A DNA stretch of 64,000 bases from UBA5195 sp034432755 (GCA_034432755.1 DAOUBQ010000054.1:1-64000); one strand, 5' to 3'. Numbered from the stretch's first letter, positions 41,941-50,716 are shown. Notes: generated by a model not told the origin, from the letters alone. A program made the numbers and translations.

Positions 41941-42971
41941 GCGGCGCGGTCGAGAATCTGGAACAGGATGCGGATGTGTTTGGCGGCGGTTTCGACCGTC
42001 ATCAGCGGGCTGGCTTTGCCATCCAGGCAATCGAGGAAGTGACGGATAATCGCCAGGCTGTCGTCTTCCGCGCCGGTCGTGTCCACGGTCAGGGTTTCTT
42101 TGCGCGGTTCGCCGTTTTCGACAGAGAAAAACTCAACGTCGTTGCTATCCCAGGAGGGGAATTGGAAGCGCAGCCCGCCCTTGGTGCCGTACAGCCGGGT
42201 TTCGTTGACCGTTTCGGCGTGGACTCCGGCGCCGCGCTCGTAGTAATAGGTCAGCCCGCCGCTAAACTCCAGCCAGGCCGCGCCGTGCTGTTCCACGTCG
42301 CTAAACGTCACCCATTTGCTCATATCGCGCAGGTCGTTGCGGCTGAAGCGGCGCAGAGAGAGCAGTTCGGGCTGGTCGTCCAGCAAGCCGAGGTGGAAGG
42401 AGAGGTCGTACACGCCCCAATCAATGAAGGGGCCGCCGCCCGCCAGGGCTTTGTTCATCGCCCACGCACCCTTCGGATTCCACTCAATGAATGTGTTGCG
42501 TATCAGGTGGTTGTGGTGGATATGGTAAACCTGCCCCAGTTTTCCGCTGTCAATCAGACTTTTGATGAACTGGAACTTGCGCGTCAGACGCGTGTGGCGG
42601 CAGGACGCTTCCAGCACCACTCGCCCCTCAGCCTGTTTCGCCGCTTCGAGGATTTTTTCCACGCTGGCGGGCGATTCTGCCAGCGGCTTTTCGAGCAGGA
42701 CGTGCTTCCCAGCCGCCAGCGCGGCGGAGAGTTGTTCGGCGTGCAGATAGGGCGGGGTGGCGATGATGACCGCATCCACTGCGGGGTCGGCCAGTACGTT
42801 GCGGTAGTCAAGCGACCATTTTTCCGCGCCCAATTCTTCTGCAGCGGCGCGGGTGGTGGCCGTGCTGGCGCTGTTGACCCAGGTAATGCGGGCGCGTTCG
42901 TCCTGTTGCAGGCAGCGACCAAGCACTTTGCCGTACATGCCTGCGCCGATGATGCCAATGTTGTAAGTCAT
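41937..42971 (-). CDS. Gfo/Idh/MocA-family oxidoreductase
   Basis: The 344-residue NAD(P)-dependent enzyme has a Rossmann motif GIIGAGMYGKVLG at residues 6-18, the EKPLAES motif that carries the catalytic Lys, and GGGPFIDWGVYDL in the C-terminal domain. Such enzymes oxidise, reduce or hydrolyse sugars and polyols; the substrate is unknown. AGGAG precedes the ATG. It is paired with a GH5 gene and follows a dehydrogenase, so it may process unusual released sugars. Confidence 0.93.
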   Translation of the reverse strand: MTYNIGIIGAGMYGKVLGRCLQQDERARITWVNSASTATTRAAAEELGAEKWSLDYRNVLADPAVDAVIIATPPYLHAEQLSAALAAGKHVLLEKPLAESPASVEKILEAAKQAEGRVVLEASCRHTRLTRKFQFIKSLIDSGKLGQVYHIHHNHLIRNTFIEWNPKGAWAMNKALAGGGPFIDWGVYDLSFHLGLLDDQPELLSLRRFSRNDLRDMSKWVTFSDVEQHGAAWLEFSGGLTYYYERGAGVHAETVNETRLYGTKGGLRFQFPSWDSNDVEFFSVENGEPRKETLTVDTTGAEDDSLAIIRHFLDCLDGKASPLMTVETAAKHIRILFQILDRAA

Positions 42972-43024
42972 GGGGGGGTTCTCCTTTTGTGCGCAAAATA
43001 CTATTTTGCACGTCCATTTGTGGT

Positions 43025-43051
43025 GTGGCGCAAGATATTATCTTGCGCTAC
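43025..43051. repeat. Palindromic element, copy C
   Basis: GTGGCGCAAGATA-T-TATCTTGCGCTAC. It is followed by a partial copy (43052-43131) of the 3' end of the dehydrogenase gene. Confidence 0.85.
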
Positions 43052-43131
43052 TGCCAATTAAACGCAGCGGTAATCAACTCTGTGTTCGGCTCAGCCAGCG
43101 CTGCATACGTCTCTGGGGCGGTTTCGGGAGC
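43052..43131 (-). pseudogene. Relic of the dehydrogenase gene 3' end
   Basis: These 80 bases match the last 80 bases of the neighbouring dehydrogenase gene (43191-43270), including its stop codon region, with only a few differences. The copy ends abruptly 22 bases before palindromic copy D. It is a leftover of a former tandem gene copy. Confidence 0.85.
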
Positions 43132-43152
43132 GCGTTTGCTCTACCACTTGTG

Positions 43153-43179
43153 GCGGCGCAAGATATTATCTTGCGCTAC
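43153..43179. repeat. Palindromic element, copy D
   Basis: GCGGCGCAAGATA-T-TATCTTGCGCTAC, lying just after the stop codon of the complete dehydrogenase gene; two differences in the left arm. Confidence 0.8.
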
Positions 43180-43185
43180 TGCCAA

Positions 43186-44172
43186 TTACTGCCAATTAAA
43201 CGCAGCGGTAATCAACTCCGCGCCCGGCTCAGCCAGCGCCGCATACGTCTCTGGGGCGGTTTCGGGGGAGCGGACTTCGCTGATGAGCAGTTCCACGTTC
43301 AATTTTTCGCGCGCCATTATCTCAAGCATGGCGCGCAGGTCGCGTGGTTGCACGTCGCGCGGGACGTAAAAAGAGAGTTCTTTCATGAAAACGGGCTGAT
43401 ACGGCAGGCTGAAATCGCCGGCGTAACTGCCCTGAATGACCACCCGCGCGCCCAATTCCGGCGAGTCGTCCCAGGCTTTGTCGCGGGCGACTTCGATGGC
43501 TTGCGTCAGCACAGATGGCACGCCAGTCGCGTCTACGACCACATCTGCACCGTTGGGGAAGTACGCCCGGAAGGCTTGGCCCAGGCTGCCCTGCGGCACA
43601 AAAGCCTCTAGCCCAGCTTTTTGGGCATTGGCGACGCGATAGGGGGATAAATCCGCCGCAACGACGCGTGCCCCGCTCAGGGCGTGCAACTGCGCCGCAA
43701 GCAGACCAATCGCACCCAAGCCGATAACGGCTACCGTTTCGTGGGGGCGCGGGTTGCTCAAACGGACTCCGCGATAGGCAATCGCCGCCAGTTTGGCCGC
43801 TGGGGCATGGAGAGGATTTATCCCTTCTGGCAGCGGGTACACTCCCCCGGCGGGCTGAATGGCGTGGGCGGCGTGCCCGCCCCAGGCCAGGTTGACGCTG
43901 GCTTTGCTCGTTCCGCCGCAAAAGACAAGCGTTCCTTCGGGAAGCGAGACGCCCGCCCCGTGCCCAATCACGCGCCCGACCATGCTGTAGCCGGGGATAA
44001 AGGGAAACACCAGCCCTTCTTGCTTGCCGGCACGGCAGCGCAATTCGGTGCCGGGGCTGATGAGGGTGTACAGGCTTTCAATCAGCACTTCGCCCGCTTC
44101 TGGCGCGGGGATTTCGATGTTTTCCAATGCCGCCTGGTTGTGGGCAGTGAACAAAATGGCGCGGGTTTGCAT
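43186..44172 (-). CDS. Zinc-type medium-chain dehydrogenase
   Basis: The 328-residue protein belongs to the alcohol/polyol dehydrogenase superfamily: ISPGTELRCRAG, GYSMVGRVIGHG, nucleotide-binding VAVIGLGAIGLLAAQL, and DVVVDATGVPSVL. Its shape recalls the sorbitol/bacteriochlorophyllide-dehydrogenase-like group; the usual structural zinc cysteines are absent. GGAG precedes ATG 44172. Both ends of the gene are duplicated next to palindromic elements, so it has undergone tandem duplication and loss. In this locus it likely oxidises a sugar alcohol or aldose. Confidence 0.88.
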   Translation of the reverse strand: MQTRAILFTAHNQAALENIEIPAPEAGEVLIESLYTLISPGTELRCRAGKQEGLVFPFIPGYSMVGRVIGHGAGVSLPEGTLVFCGGTSKASVNLAWGGHAAHAIQPAGGVYPLPEGINPLHAPAAKLAAIAYRGVRLSNPRPHETVAVIGLGAIGLLAAQLHALSGARVVAADLSPYRVANAQKAGLEAFVPQGSLGQAFRAYFPNGADVVVDATGVPSVLTQAIEVARDKAWDDSPELGARVVIQGSYAGDFSLPYQPVFMKELSFYVPRDVQPRDLRAMLEIMAREKLNVELLISEVRSPETAPETYAALAEPGAELITAAFNWQ

Positions 44173-44193
44173 AAGTTTCTCCAGTTTTTGTGG

Positions 44194-44220
44194 CGTGTGC
44201 AAGATAGTATCTTGCGCTAC
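44194..44220. repeat. Palindromic element, copy E
   Basis: TGCAAGATA-G-TATCTTGCGCTAC; the outer left arm is degenerate. It lies just upstream of the dehydrogenase start. Confidence 0.75.
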
Positions 44221-44226
44221 TTGCGC

Positions 44227-44290
44227 TACGCTTCGGGCGGGGGATTTCGATGTTTTCCAACGCCGCCTGGTTGGGGCCAGTGAACAAAGT
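44227..44290 (-). pseudogene. Relic of the dehydrogenase gene 5' end
   Basis: About 64 bases match the beginning of the dehydrogenase gene (44093-44157); in the proper frame they read LFTGPNQAALENIEIP against LFTAHNQAALENIEIP. The rest of this copy is gone. It lies between palindromic copies E and F. Confidence 0.85.
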
Positions 44291-44293
44291 GGT

Positions 44294-44320
44294 GTGGCGC
44301 AAGATACTATCTTGCGCCAC
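44294..44320. repeat. Palindromic element with compensatory change, copy F
   Basis: GTGGCGCAAGATA-C-TATCTTGCGCCAC is a perfect palindrome in which both arms differ from copy B at the paired third position. It encodes the last residues and stop codon of the ribokinase gene. Confidence 0.85.
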
Positions 44321-45227
44321 AAAATTGCTCAATTTCCACGCGCCCTGGCACGGAGGGCTGCGCACCCAGGCGGGTGACGCTGATAGCCGATGCGGCGCAG
44401 GCAAAGCGGGCGGCTTCGGGCATGGATTGGCCCTCCACCAGCGCAACCGCCAGCGCGCCACAAAAAACGTCCCCGGCGGCGGTGGTATCCACCGCTTCGA
44501 CTTGGAAGGCGGGGATGTGCTGGCGCAGGTCGGCGGATGCGAGGTATGCGCCCTGTTCGCCGAGGGTGAGGATGACCGTTCGCGCGCCTTTGGCGAGCAG
44601 GGCCTGGGCGGCCTGTTCGATTGCCTGGCGCGTGTTTACTGCAAAACCGCACAGCGCTTGGGCTTCGGTTTCATTGACGGCCAAATAAGTCACTTTGGGC
44701 AGATAGGAGATGTCAAAGGGGCGGGCGGGGGCGAGGTTGAAGAGGGTCGGCAGGCCGAGGTCATGCGCCAGGTCAATGCATGCGTAGAGCGTATCGGGGC
44801 GGATTTCGTATTGTAGAACGAGTATGGCGGCTTCGCGCAGGAGCGGTTCGAGTGAGCGAATCATTTCAGGCGTCAGGCTGTAATTGGCACCGGGAGCAAC
44901 GGTGATGTAGTTCATGCCGCCCTCGCCAATCATCACCAGGGCTGCGCCACAGGTTTCGCCTTCGCGGGTGAAGACGTAATCCACATGCACGCCAGCCTCA
45001 ATGAGGGCCTGTTTGAGCGCCGGAGCGAAGGGGTCGGAGCCGATGCAATTGACGAACCAGGTATCGCCCCCAGCCCGGGCGGCGGCGACGGCCTGGTTCG
45101 CGCCTTTGCCGCCAAAGGTCTGGATGAAGGTTGCGTCGGTGGTGCTTTCGCCTTTTTCGGGCAGGCGGGCAACTTTCATGATGAAATCTACATTAGAACT
45201 GCCGATGACGACAATTTTTTGGTTCAT
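44307..45227 (-). CDS. rbsK: Ribokinase-like sugar kinase
   Basis: The 306-residue PfkB-family protein has both signatures: TFGGKGANQAVAAAR at about residues 37-51 and DTTAAGDVFCGAL with the catalytic Asp near residue 252. GSSNVDFIMKVARLPEKGE at the start is typical of ribokinase. It phosphorylates ribose or deoxyribose at O5, which suits the nearby nucleoside hydrolase and deoC. GGAG precedes ATG 45227. The C-terminal residues CGAR and the stop lie in a palindromic repeat. Confidence 0.92.
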   Translation of the reverse strand: MNQKIVVIGSSNVDFIMKVARLPEKGESTTDATFIQTFGGKGANQAVAAARAGGDTWFVNCIGSDPFAPALKQALIEAGVHVDYVFTREGETCGAALVMIGEGGMNYITVAPGANYSLTPEMIRSLEPLLREAAILVLQYEIRPDTLYACIDLAHDLGLPTLFNLAPARPFDISYLPKVTYLAVNETEAQALCGFAVNTRQAIEQAAQALLAKGARTVILTLGEQGAYLASADLRQHIPAFQVEAVDTTAAGDVFCGALAVALVEGQSMPEAARFACAASAISVTRLGAQPSVPGRVEIEQFCGAR

Positions 45228-45242
45228 TTTTGCTCCTTTTGT

Positions 45243-45269
45243 GTAGCGCAACATACTATCTTGCGCTAC
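45243..45269. repeat. Palindromic element, copy G
   Basis: GTAGCGCAACATA-C-TATCTTGCGCTAC with one arm mismatch. It fills the 48-base gap between the GH9-like and ribokinase genes. Confidence 0.8.
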
Positions 45270-45274
45270 TTGGG

Positions 45275-47065
45275 CTATCTGGCCGACCAGCCCATGACCT
45301 GGCGCAGGTGAACAAGGCCGCTGAGAAAACCGCCCGCGTGCGGAATCCAATCTTCGTCGGAGTAGCGACGCGGGATGTCGTTTTCGAGGCTCGGTTCGAC
45401 TTCCATCTGGAACTGGCGGTTGGTGCATACCCCATTGCCAATGCTGCCGGGCAGGCGCGACCAGGTTTTGACGCTGTTCGCGCCAATGCCTTCGATGAAA
45501 CTGTAGGGAACAACCCTGCCCTCGGGCAGGGTCTCGCGCCACATCACCGAGCCTTCAAACGAGTCGCTGGTGAGCCCGGCATTGAGACCGGCTATCCATT
45601 GCAGGTTGCCGACTGCAATTGGGCGGAAGGCCGGGTCGCCGAATTCTATCTCGAAGCGGATGGCTTGCGCGGCGGCATAGCCGTAGCATACGTTGAATCC
45701 GTGCCAGGGGCCGCAAAACGAGAGCAGGCCCTGCCCAGCGTAGTAGCCCTGCGGCAGCAGGTAAAACGGGTTTTTCTGGCAGGCGGGCAGGAAGTAGCCA
45801 TAGGCAAAATTGCGCACGGCTTGCCGCCAGCGGGGTTGGTCGGGGTGCGTGGGGAGCAGTTTGCACAGGTCGAGCAGGGGGACGAGGTAGTGGCCGAACA
45901 TCAGGCTGGTATCATGCCCGACGTGGTGGTGGATGAAGGCTTTTTCGGTGAACAGGTGGTCGTCGAAGGTGTAGAAATGCCCGTAAAACTCGCCTTCGGG
46001 ATATTCGCGCGCCACCTGGCGGCTAAGGATTTGGTCGGCGCGGCGGATGGCTTCTTCGAGGTATTCGGGCCTGCCCGACTTGGCGAGTTCAACCGCGCCC
46101 CAGACCATCATCAACAGGTCGGCGGTCATAAAGCCGGTTTCCCTCATCCCCGGCTCCTCTCCCTGTGGGAGAGGGGAGGCTGTTTTCCCTGGCCCCTTGC
46201 CTGTGTGGAGATGAGCGGCGTCTAAATGCCCCTCTCCCTGTGGGAGAGGGGTTAGGGGGGAGGGCAAATACCCTTCTGGCGCGCCGTGCAGTTTGGCAGA
46301 AAAATGCGGTAGGGCGGAGGGCTGACACTGGCTGGTAAGGAATTCATACGCGGCGGCAGCGCGATTCAGATAGTCCAGGCCGCGCTCACGGTCGAGCTCG
46401 TAGATGTGGCGGGAGGCTTTGGCGATGGCAACGACGAATTGCCCCTGGTCTTGCGGGATAAGCACGGGATGGTTGGGGATTTCATGAACGACGCTGCCGG
46501 GCGGCCAGCCCAAATCATCTGCGCGCTGCTGGCAGAGGACAAGGTAGTCGCAGCCGTGCATGATTTGTTTTGCCAGGCGCAGGCCGTCTTCGGGTCCCAG
46601 CCATTCCAGGCCAATGTTGAGCAGGTCGAGCAGGCCGATGAGCGCGCCGGTGTGACTGCCAACTTCGCGCATATCGGAGCCGCAGTCTTTCCAGCCGTTG
46701 CCGAAGCGGGCGAGTTCGGCGCGGCGCTCGAATTGCTCGATGGCGACGGTTTTAACGGTGGAATGCCACAGGTGGTACTCGCCCACGTTAAACGGCGGAC
46801 AGGTGACGGGTGGCATGTTGCTGGCTTCGAAGGTCAGGGTGAATGCCCCGGCGGTGGTCAACTCCGAAAAATCGGCGATCCACCAGTCGCTTCCCCAGCA
46901 ATTTCCCCAAAAGGTGAGCGGTTTTTCGAGGATGGTCTCTCCGCTTTCATTTTGCAAGCGGAAACTTGCGCCTTCGGTCAATGCGCCGCGCCAGATGGCA
47001 CGCATGGGGGCGCGCAGGTCGTAGCCAATTTGGGAGATGAGCAGGCCAGTGGGTGAGGGGGTCAT
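45275..47065 (-). CDS. GH9-like glycosidase with N-terminal Ig-like domain
   Basis: The 596-residue protein begins with an Ig-like domain of the cellulase type (LLISQIGYDLRAPMRAIW), followed by an (alpha/alpha)6 barrel with DCGSDMREVGSHTGALIGLLDLL, where GH9 enzymes have catalytic Asp residues. The C-terminal Glu cannot be fixed by eye. No signal peptide is seen. Around residues 268-308 two GC-rich palindromic elements are inserted in frame (PSPLTPLPQGEG and SPLPQGEEPG). The ATG of the GH5 partner's stop overlaps (47062-47065). Confidence 0.78.
   Translation of the reverse strand: MTPSPTGLLISQIGYDLRAPMRAIWRGALTEGASFRLQNESGETILEKPLTFWGNCWGSDWWIADFSELTTAGAFTLTFEASNMPPVTCPPFNVGEYHLWHSTVKTVAIEQFERRAELARFGNGWKDCGSDMREVGSHTGALIGLLDLLNIGLEWLGPEDGLRLAKQIMHGCDYLVLCQQRADDLGWPPGSVVHEIPNHPVLIPQDQGQFVVAIAKASRHIYELDRERGLDYLNRAAAAYEFLTSQCQPSALPHFSAKLHGAPEGYLPSPLTPLPQGEGHLDAAHLHTGKGPGKTASPLPQGEEPGMRETGFMTADLLMMVWGAVELAKSGRPEYLEEAIRRADQILSRQVAREYPEGEFYGHFYTFDDHLFTEKAFIHHHVGHDTSLMFGHYLVPLLDLCKLLPTHPDQPRWRQAVRNFAYGYFLPACQKNPFYLLPQGYYAGQGLLSFCGPWHGFNVCYGYAAAQAIRFEIEFGDPAFRPIAVGNLQWIAGLNAGLTSDSFEGSVMWRETLPEGRVVPYSFIEGIGANSVKTWSRLPGSIGNGVCTNRQFQMEVEPSLENDIPRRYSDEDWIPHAGGFLSGLVHLRQVMGWSAR
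46152..46262. repeat. Two GC-rich hairpin elements inside the GH9-like gene
   Basis: CTCCTCTCCC-TGT-GGGAGAGG near 46154-46178 and CCTCTCCC-TGT-GGGAGAGG near 46229-46252 lie 50 bases apart. Together with the spacer they add about 40 residues without breaking the frame. Confidence 0.8.
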
Positions 47066-48108
47066 GGGCGGGTGAGGATTTGGATCAGCAATGGGTCGGC
47101 GATGCGCCCGGCGGAATTGACCAGGCGGAAGTTCATTTCTTTGTAGGACCAGACGGCGCGCCCGATGCGGTGTTGCTTGAATATATCGAGCAGGTCGGCG
47201 TGCCAGTTGCGGCGGCTATCGGTGGGGGCGTGGTCAATGACGCCGTATTCGCCGCAGTAGGGGATTTGGCCGCTTTCCTGAATGAAATCGAGGACTGGGA
47301 TGAGAAATTCGCGCATGAGGGCGCGGTTGAGGGGGCGGTCTACCAGCCAGGCATAGCCCTTGCGGTGATGCGGGGCGCGGGTCAGGAAGTCGGCCAGGCC
47401 GGTGAAGAAGCCGGGGTATTCCAGGGTTTGGTCGAATTCGCGGCTGATTTGCGTCCAATTGGCTTTTTGGTGGGTGAACAGGAAGGGTTCGTAGAAGTGG
47501 AAGGTGTAGAGGACGTTTGGGTCGGGCAGTCGGGCGATGTTTTTGAGTTCAGATGCGGCGTTGTAGTGGTTGCCGCCAATCATGATTTTGCAATTGGGTG
47601 AAATTTGGCGCAGTGCGGCGACGGTTTTGTGCGCCAGGGTGTTCCAGGGGCTGCTTTCAGGCAGGACGACTTCGTTGAGCAGTTCAAAGATGATGGGGAG
47701 GCTTGGGTTGTAGTAACGGCGGACGATGGCTTGCCAAAGGGCAATGAATCGGTTTTGGGCGGCTTCCTGCTCAAACAGGACGTTCAGGTGCATGGTTTCG
47801 GGTTGGAGGGTATTGTTGAAGGAGTAGCCGGGGGCGTGATGCAGGTCAAAAACGAACCCCAGCCCGGCGGTGCGGCACCATTCGATGCACGAGTCGATGT
47901 ACTGAAAGCCATCTTCACGGTATTGACCGGGGGCTTCATCAGATTCGAGAATGGGGTAATCTATTGGCAGGCGGACGTGGTCGAAGCCCCAGGCGGCGAT
48001 TTGCTCGATATCGGGGCGGGTGATGAAGGTGCGGAAATGCTCATGGTCGTAGCGGGGGTATTGGGAGAGCCAGCCGCCCAGGTTGACGCCGTTGGTGAAG
48101 TTTTGCAT
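47062..48108 (-). CDS. Glycoside hydrolase family 5 enzyme (second copy)
   Basis: The 348-residue protein starts NGVNLGGWLSQYP, typical of GH5 glucanases, with FDHVRLPIDYPIL, the acid/base Glu in FELLNEVVLP, HFYEPFLFTH, and the nucleophile Glu in YCGEYGVID. There is no signal peptide. It differs clearly from the GH5 gene at 40936 and is closer to exo-glucanase/cellulase subgroups. ATG 48108 begins the homology. It is coupled to the GH9-like gene by an ATGA overlap. Confidence 0.92.
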   Translation of the reverse strand: MQNFTNGVNLGGWLSQYPRYDHEHFRTFITRPDIEQIAAWGFDHVRLPIDYPILESDEAPGQYREDGFQYIDSCIEWCRTAGLGFVFDLHHAPGYSFNNTLQPETMHLNVLFEQEAAQNRFIALWQAIVRRYYNPSLPIIFELLNEVVLPESSPWNTLAHKTVAALRQISPNCKIMIGGNHYNAASELKNIARLPDPNVLYTFHFYEPFLFTHQKANWTQISREFDQTLEYPGFFTGLADFLTRAPHHRKGYAWLVDRPLNRALMREFLIPVLDFIQESGQIPYCGEYGVIDHAPTDSRRNWHADLLDIFKQHRIGRAVWSYKEMNFRLVNSAGRIADPLLIQILTRP

Positions 48109-48185
48109 AGGTTTTTCTGTTGTTGAGTGTCTCAAAGGCTGTTTGGCGAGACGTTTTTTTGCGTAATTGGCCTTTGGGATGTTGT

Positions 48186-49925
48186 TTAGGGTTTTACGCT
48201 GATGCGCAAAAGTGTGACGGAGATGGGCGCGAAGGTGTATTCAAGCGTGCTGCTGTTGGTTGGAGCGATGGGGCGGGAGGGCGCGTCTGCGAGGTCATCG
48301 GCGGGGTTGGGGTTGCCGTTGAAGGTGATGGCGGTGGAATCGAGGCTGGGGGCGGCGAGGACATCGGCCAGGCCGCCGGTGATGGTTTTGATGCCCTCGA
48401 AGGTGATGGTTGCGTTGGTTTCGGCGCGATTCTTGTTGATGACCAGTAGGGTGAGTGTGCCATCGTCTAGCCGTCCGGCGTAAGCGCTCAGTTCGCTGGC
48501 CGGGTTGGCGCTCGATTCAAGCGGCAGGAGTGTGTTGCCAAAACGTGCCCAGAGCGGGTAGATGTAGTATTTGGGTTGGCGGTCGTTGCTGCCATCGGCG
48601 CGCATCAGGCCAAATTCGTTGCCATAATCGTCCGATTTTCCGTTCATTATGGCCCATTGTGCGGCCATGTCCACGCCGAGTGAAATCATCAACCCCAGCG
48701 AATCAGCCAGGAAGAGCGCGTCAATGTGCTTGTTCATGTAATTGCGCGTGTCCACTTTGCCCCAGGGTGGGACGAGTTCGTATTCGTTCATGAAAATCGG
48801 CAGGTCGGTGCCTGGCGCATGGGCTTGCATGGCTTTTTCGATGCCTTTGAAGACGCCCGGCCAGTATTTTTGGGGCATAGAGAGGACGAAGTCTTCATCG
48901 GTGCGTGGATTGCCGATGATGGCGTAAGACGGGTAAGCGTGTGTGACGAAGTAGTCGTAATTTTTAGTGTAACTTTTCAAAACCGCCTCACTCCAGACTG
49001 ATCCGCTCACCACATCGCTGCCGCCCACTGCGCCGACCAGGATGGTGGGGTCTACTTTTAGCATGGCGGCGCGCATTTGAGTTACGCCATCACGTTGGCT
49101 GGTGCCGAGGATGTACTCATCGCCCCGGCAGGTCCAGGTTGTTTCCCAGCCGCCAGTGGTGCAGCCAGGATTACCGAATTTGCCGCCATAGACTTCGTTA
49201 CCGATGTCCCAAAAGCGGATGTTGAGCGGTTCGGGGTTGCCGTTTTGGGCGCGCAGGGCAGCCCACTCTCCGGCGGTTTTCCAGTCGAATCCGTTTCGGT
49301 CTAACCCGATGATGGTTGGGTCGCCCACTTTGGCGTTGAAAAAGGCCACAACGGCGGCGGCTTCTTGCGCGGTGGCGTTGACGTTGACGATGAACATCGC
49401 TTCGATGCGCCGCCCATTGGCTTCTACGCCGCGAAAGAAGTTGATGAAATCGGTGGGGCGGCGTCCCCAATCATGCTTGCAGGGCAGCGCGCCAGGGACG
49501 TTTTGGCCCAGTTCGCAACTCAACCAGCCGTAGTCATCACTGAATGAGCCGCCGGGGATGCGGATGAGCGTCAGACCGGAGGCTGCCACACGTTTGCGGA
49601 ACTGCTCGCTCTCAAATTGCTCTTTAGAAAGCCAGTTGGGCAGGTTCGAGCCGAGGACGAAGGGGCTGAAGGATTGTCCTTTGGCTTTGGCCTGCAACTT
49701 TAAGGTGACGTTTATGGGCCAGGAGGTGGCTGTGGGCGGCGGCGTAAAGGTGGGGCGCGGGGTGCGGGTCGGCGGGCGCGGGGTGTACGTTACCCGCGCA
49801 GCGGTGGCGCTTGCTTCGGGCGTGATTGTGGCAGCAGGCGTTTCGGTGCTGGGTGGTGTGATTGCCTGCGCGCAAGCCGAGAGCAGGAGAGAGAGCAGCA
49901 AGAGGAAAGTAAAAAGGCGTTTCAT
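48186..49925 (-). CDS. Surface lipoprotein, clan GH-A-like glycosidase
   Basis: The 579-residue product has a lipoprotein signal (MKRLFTFLLLLSLLLSACA), a 40-residue Thr/Pro linker, then a barrel with GSNLPNWL, WDIGNEVYGG (acid/base Glu) and FMNEYELV (probable nucleophile Glu), and a C-terminal beta-sandwich (TLTLLVINKNRAETNATITF). The layout fits GH39/GH51-like arabinofuranosidases or xylosidases. It is the only clearly exported enzyme of the locus, so it may start polymer breakdown at the cell surface. A GTG start at 49937 is possible. Confidence 0.85.
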   Translation of the reverse strand: MKRLFTFLLLLSLLLSACAQAITPPSTETPAATITPEASATAARVTYTPRPPTRTPRPTFTPPPTATSWPINVTLKLQAKAKGQSFSPFVLGSNLPNWLSKEQFESEQFRKRVAASGLTLIRIPGGSFSDDYGWLSCELGQNVPGALPCKHDWGRRPTDFINFFRGVEANGRRIEAMFIVNVNATAQEAAAVVAFFNAKVGDPTIIGLDRNGFDWKTAGEWAALRAQNGNPEPLNIRFWDIGNEVYGGKFGNPGCTTGGWETTWTCRGDEYILGTSQRDGVTQMRAAMLKVDPTILVGAVGGSDVVSGSVWSEAVLKSYTKNYDYFVTHAYPSYAIIGNPRTDEDFVLSMPQKYWPGVFKGIEKAMQAHAPGTDLPIFMNEYELVPPWGKVDTRNYMNKHIDALFLADSLGLMISLGVDMAAQWAIMNGKSDDYGNEFGLMRADGSNDRQPKYYIYPLWARFGNTLLPLESSANPASELSAYAGRLDDGTLTLLVINKNRAETNATITFEGIKTITGGLADVLAAPSLDSTAITFNGNPNPADDLADAPSRPIAPTNSSTLEYTFAPISVTLLRISVKP

Positions 49926-49991
49926 GGTTGAGTCCACCGCTTAAATACAAGGAAACGAAGTGCGCAAAGGTTGAAAGCTCAAAAGCAGTTC

Positions 49992-50699
49992 CTAAAACCC
50001 GCGCGCCCTGGCTTCTTCGAGCATGGCTTCGGTGGCGGTGGCGCCGCTGCGGGTGCAGCCCAGTTCGCGCACTTTGAGCAACTGGTCGAGCGTGCGCACG
50101 CCGCCTGCCGCTTTGAGTTGCACTTCGGGCGCGCTATGCTGGCGCATGAGGCTGAGGTTGTGTTCGGTTGCGCCCTGGTAGTTATAATCGCCATTCGGCT
50201 GTTTGACGAAGCCGTAGCCGGTGGAGGTTTTGACGAAGGCGACTTTGAGTTCGGAGCAAATCTGGCACAATTGGATGATGTGTTCGTCTTTGAGATAGTC
50301 GGTCTCGAAGATGACTTTGAGAATTGCGCCGTTGCGCAGGCAAGCCTGGTTCACCGCGTCAATATCGGTGCGGACGAAATCCCAATCGCCGCCTAAGGCT
50401 TTGCCGATGTTGATGACCATGTCAATCTCCGTTGCGCCATCGTGGATGGCCTGTTCAGTCTCGGCGACTTTGATGGCGGTGGTGCTGTTGCCGTGCGGAA
50501 AGCCGATGACGGAGCAAACGCCCACGTTGGAGCCTTGCAGGGCCTCTTTTGCCATCTTTACGGCGTAGGGTTTGACGCAGACGGTGGCGACATCATATTT
50601 ACGGGCAATTTCGCAGCCTTTGAGAATTTCGGCGTCGGTCATGGTGGGGTGGAGCAGGGAGTGGTCAATCATTTTGGCGAGGTCGTGAAGAGTGGTCAT
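49992..50699 (-). CDS. deoC: Deoxyribose-phosphate aldolase
   Basis: The 235-residue class I aldolase splits 2-deoxyribose 5-phosphate into acetaldehyde and glyceraldehyde 3-phosphate. The Schiff-base Lys is in FVKTSTGYG, a second Lys is in LKAAGGVRT, and the N-terminal IDHSLLHP is conserved. It is the first gene of the downstream run and is preceded by two LacI-like operators. With ribokinase and nucleoside hydrolase it can channel pentose and deoxypentose into glycolysis. Confidence 0.95.
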   Translation of the reverse strand: MTTLHDLAKMIDHSLLHPTMTDAEILKGCEIARKYDVATVCVKPYAVKMAKEALQGSNVGVCSVIGFPHGNSTTAIKVAETEQAIHDGATEIDMVINIGKALGGDWDFVRTDIDAVNQACLRNGAILKVIFETDYLKDEHIIQLCQICSELKVAFVKTSTGYGFVKQPNGDYNYQGATEHNLSLMRQHSAPEVQLKAAGGVRTLDQLLKVRELGCTRSGATATEAMLEEARARGF

Positions 50700-50716
50700 G
50701 GGGGGGGCCTTTCTTG

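Noticed and set aside
41173..43061. Plus-strand open frames opposite GH5 and the Gfo/Idh gene
   Set aside because: Both true genes have full motifs and coupled starts; the antisense frames show no family.
43025..45269. Cluster of similar palindromes considered as a CRISPR array
   Set aside because: Spacing is irregular, spacers include whole genes, and no cas genes are present.
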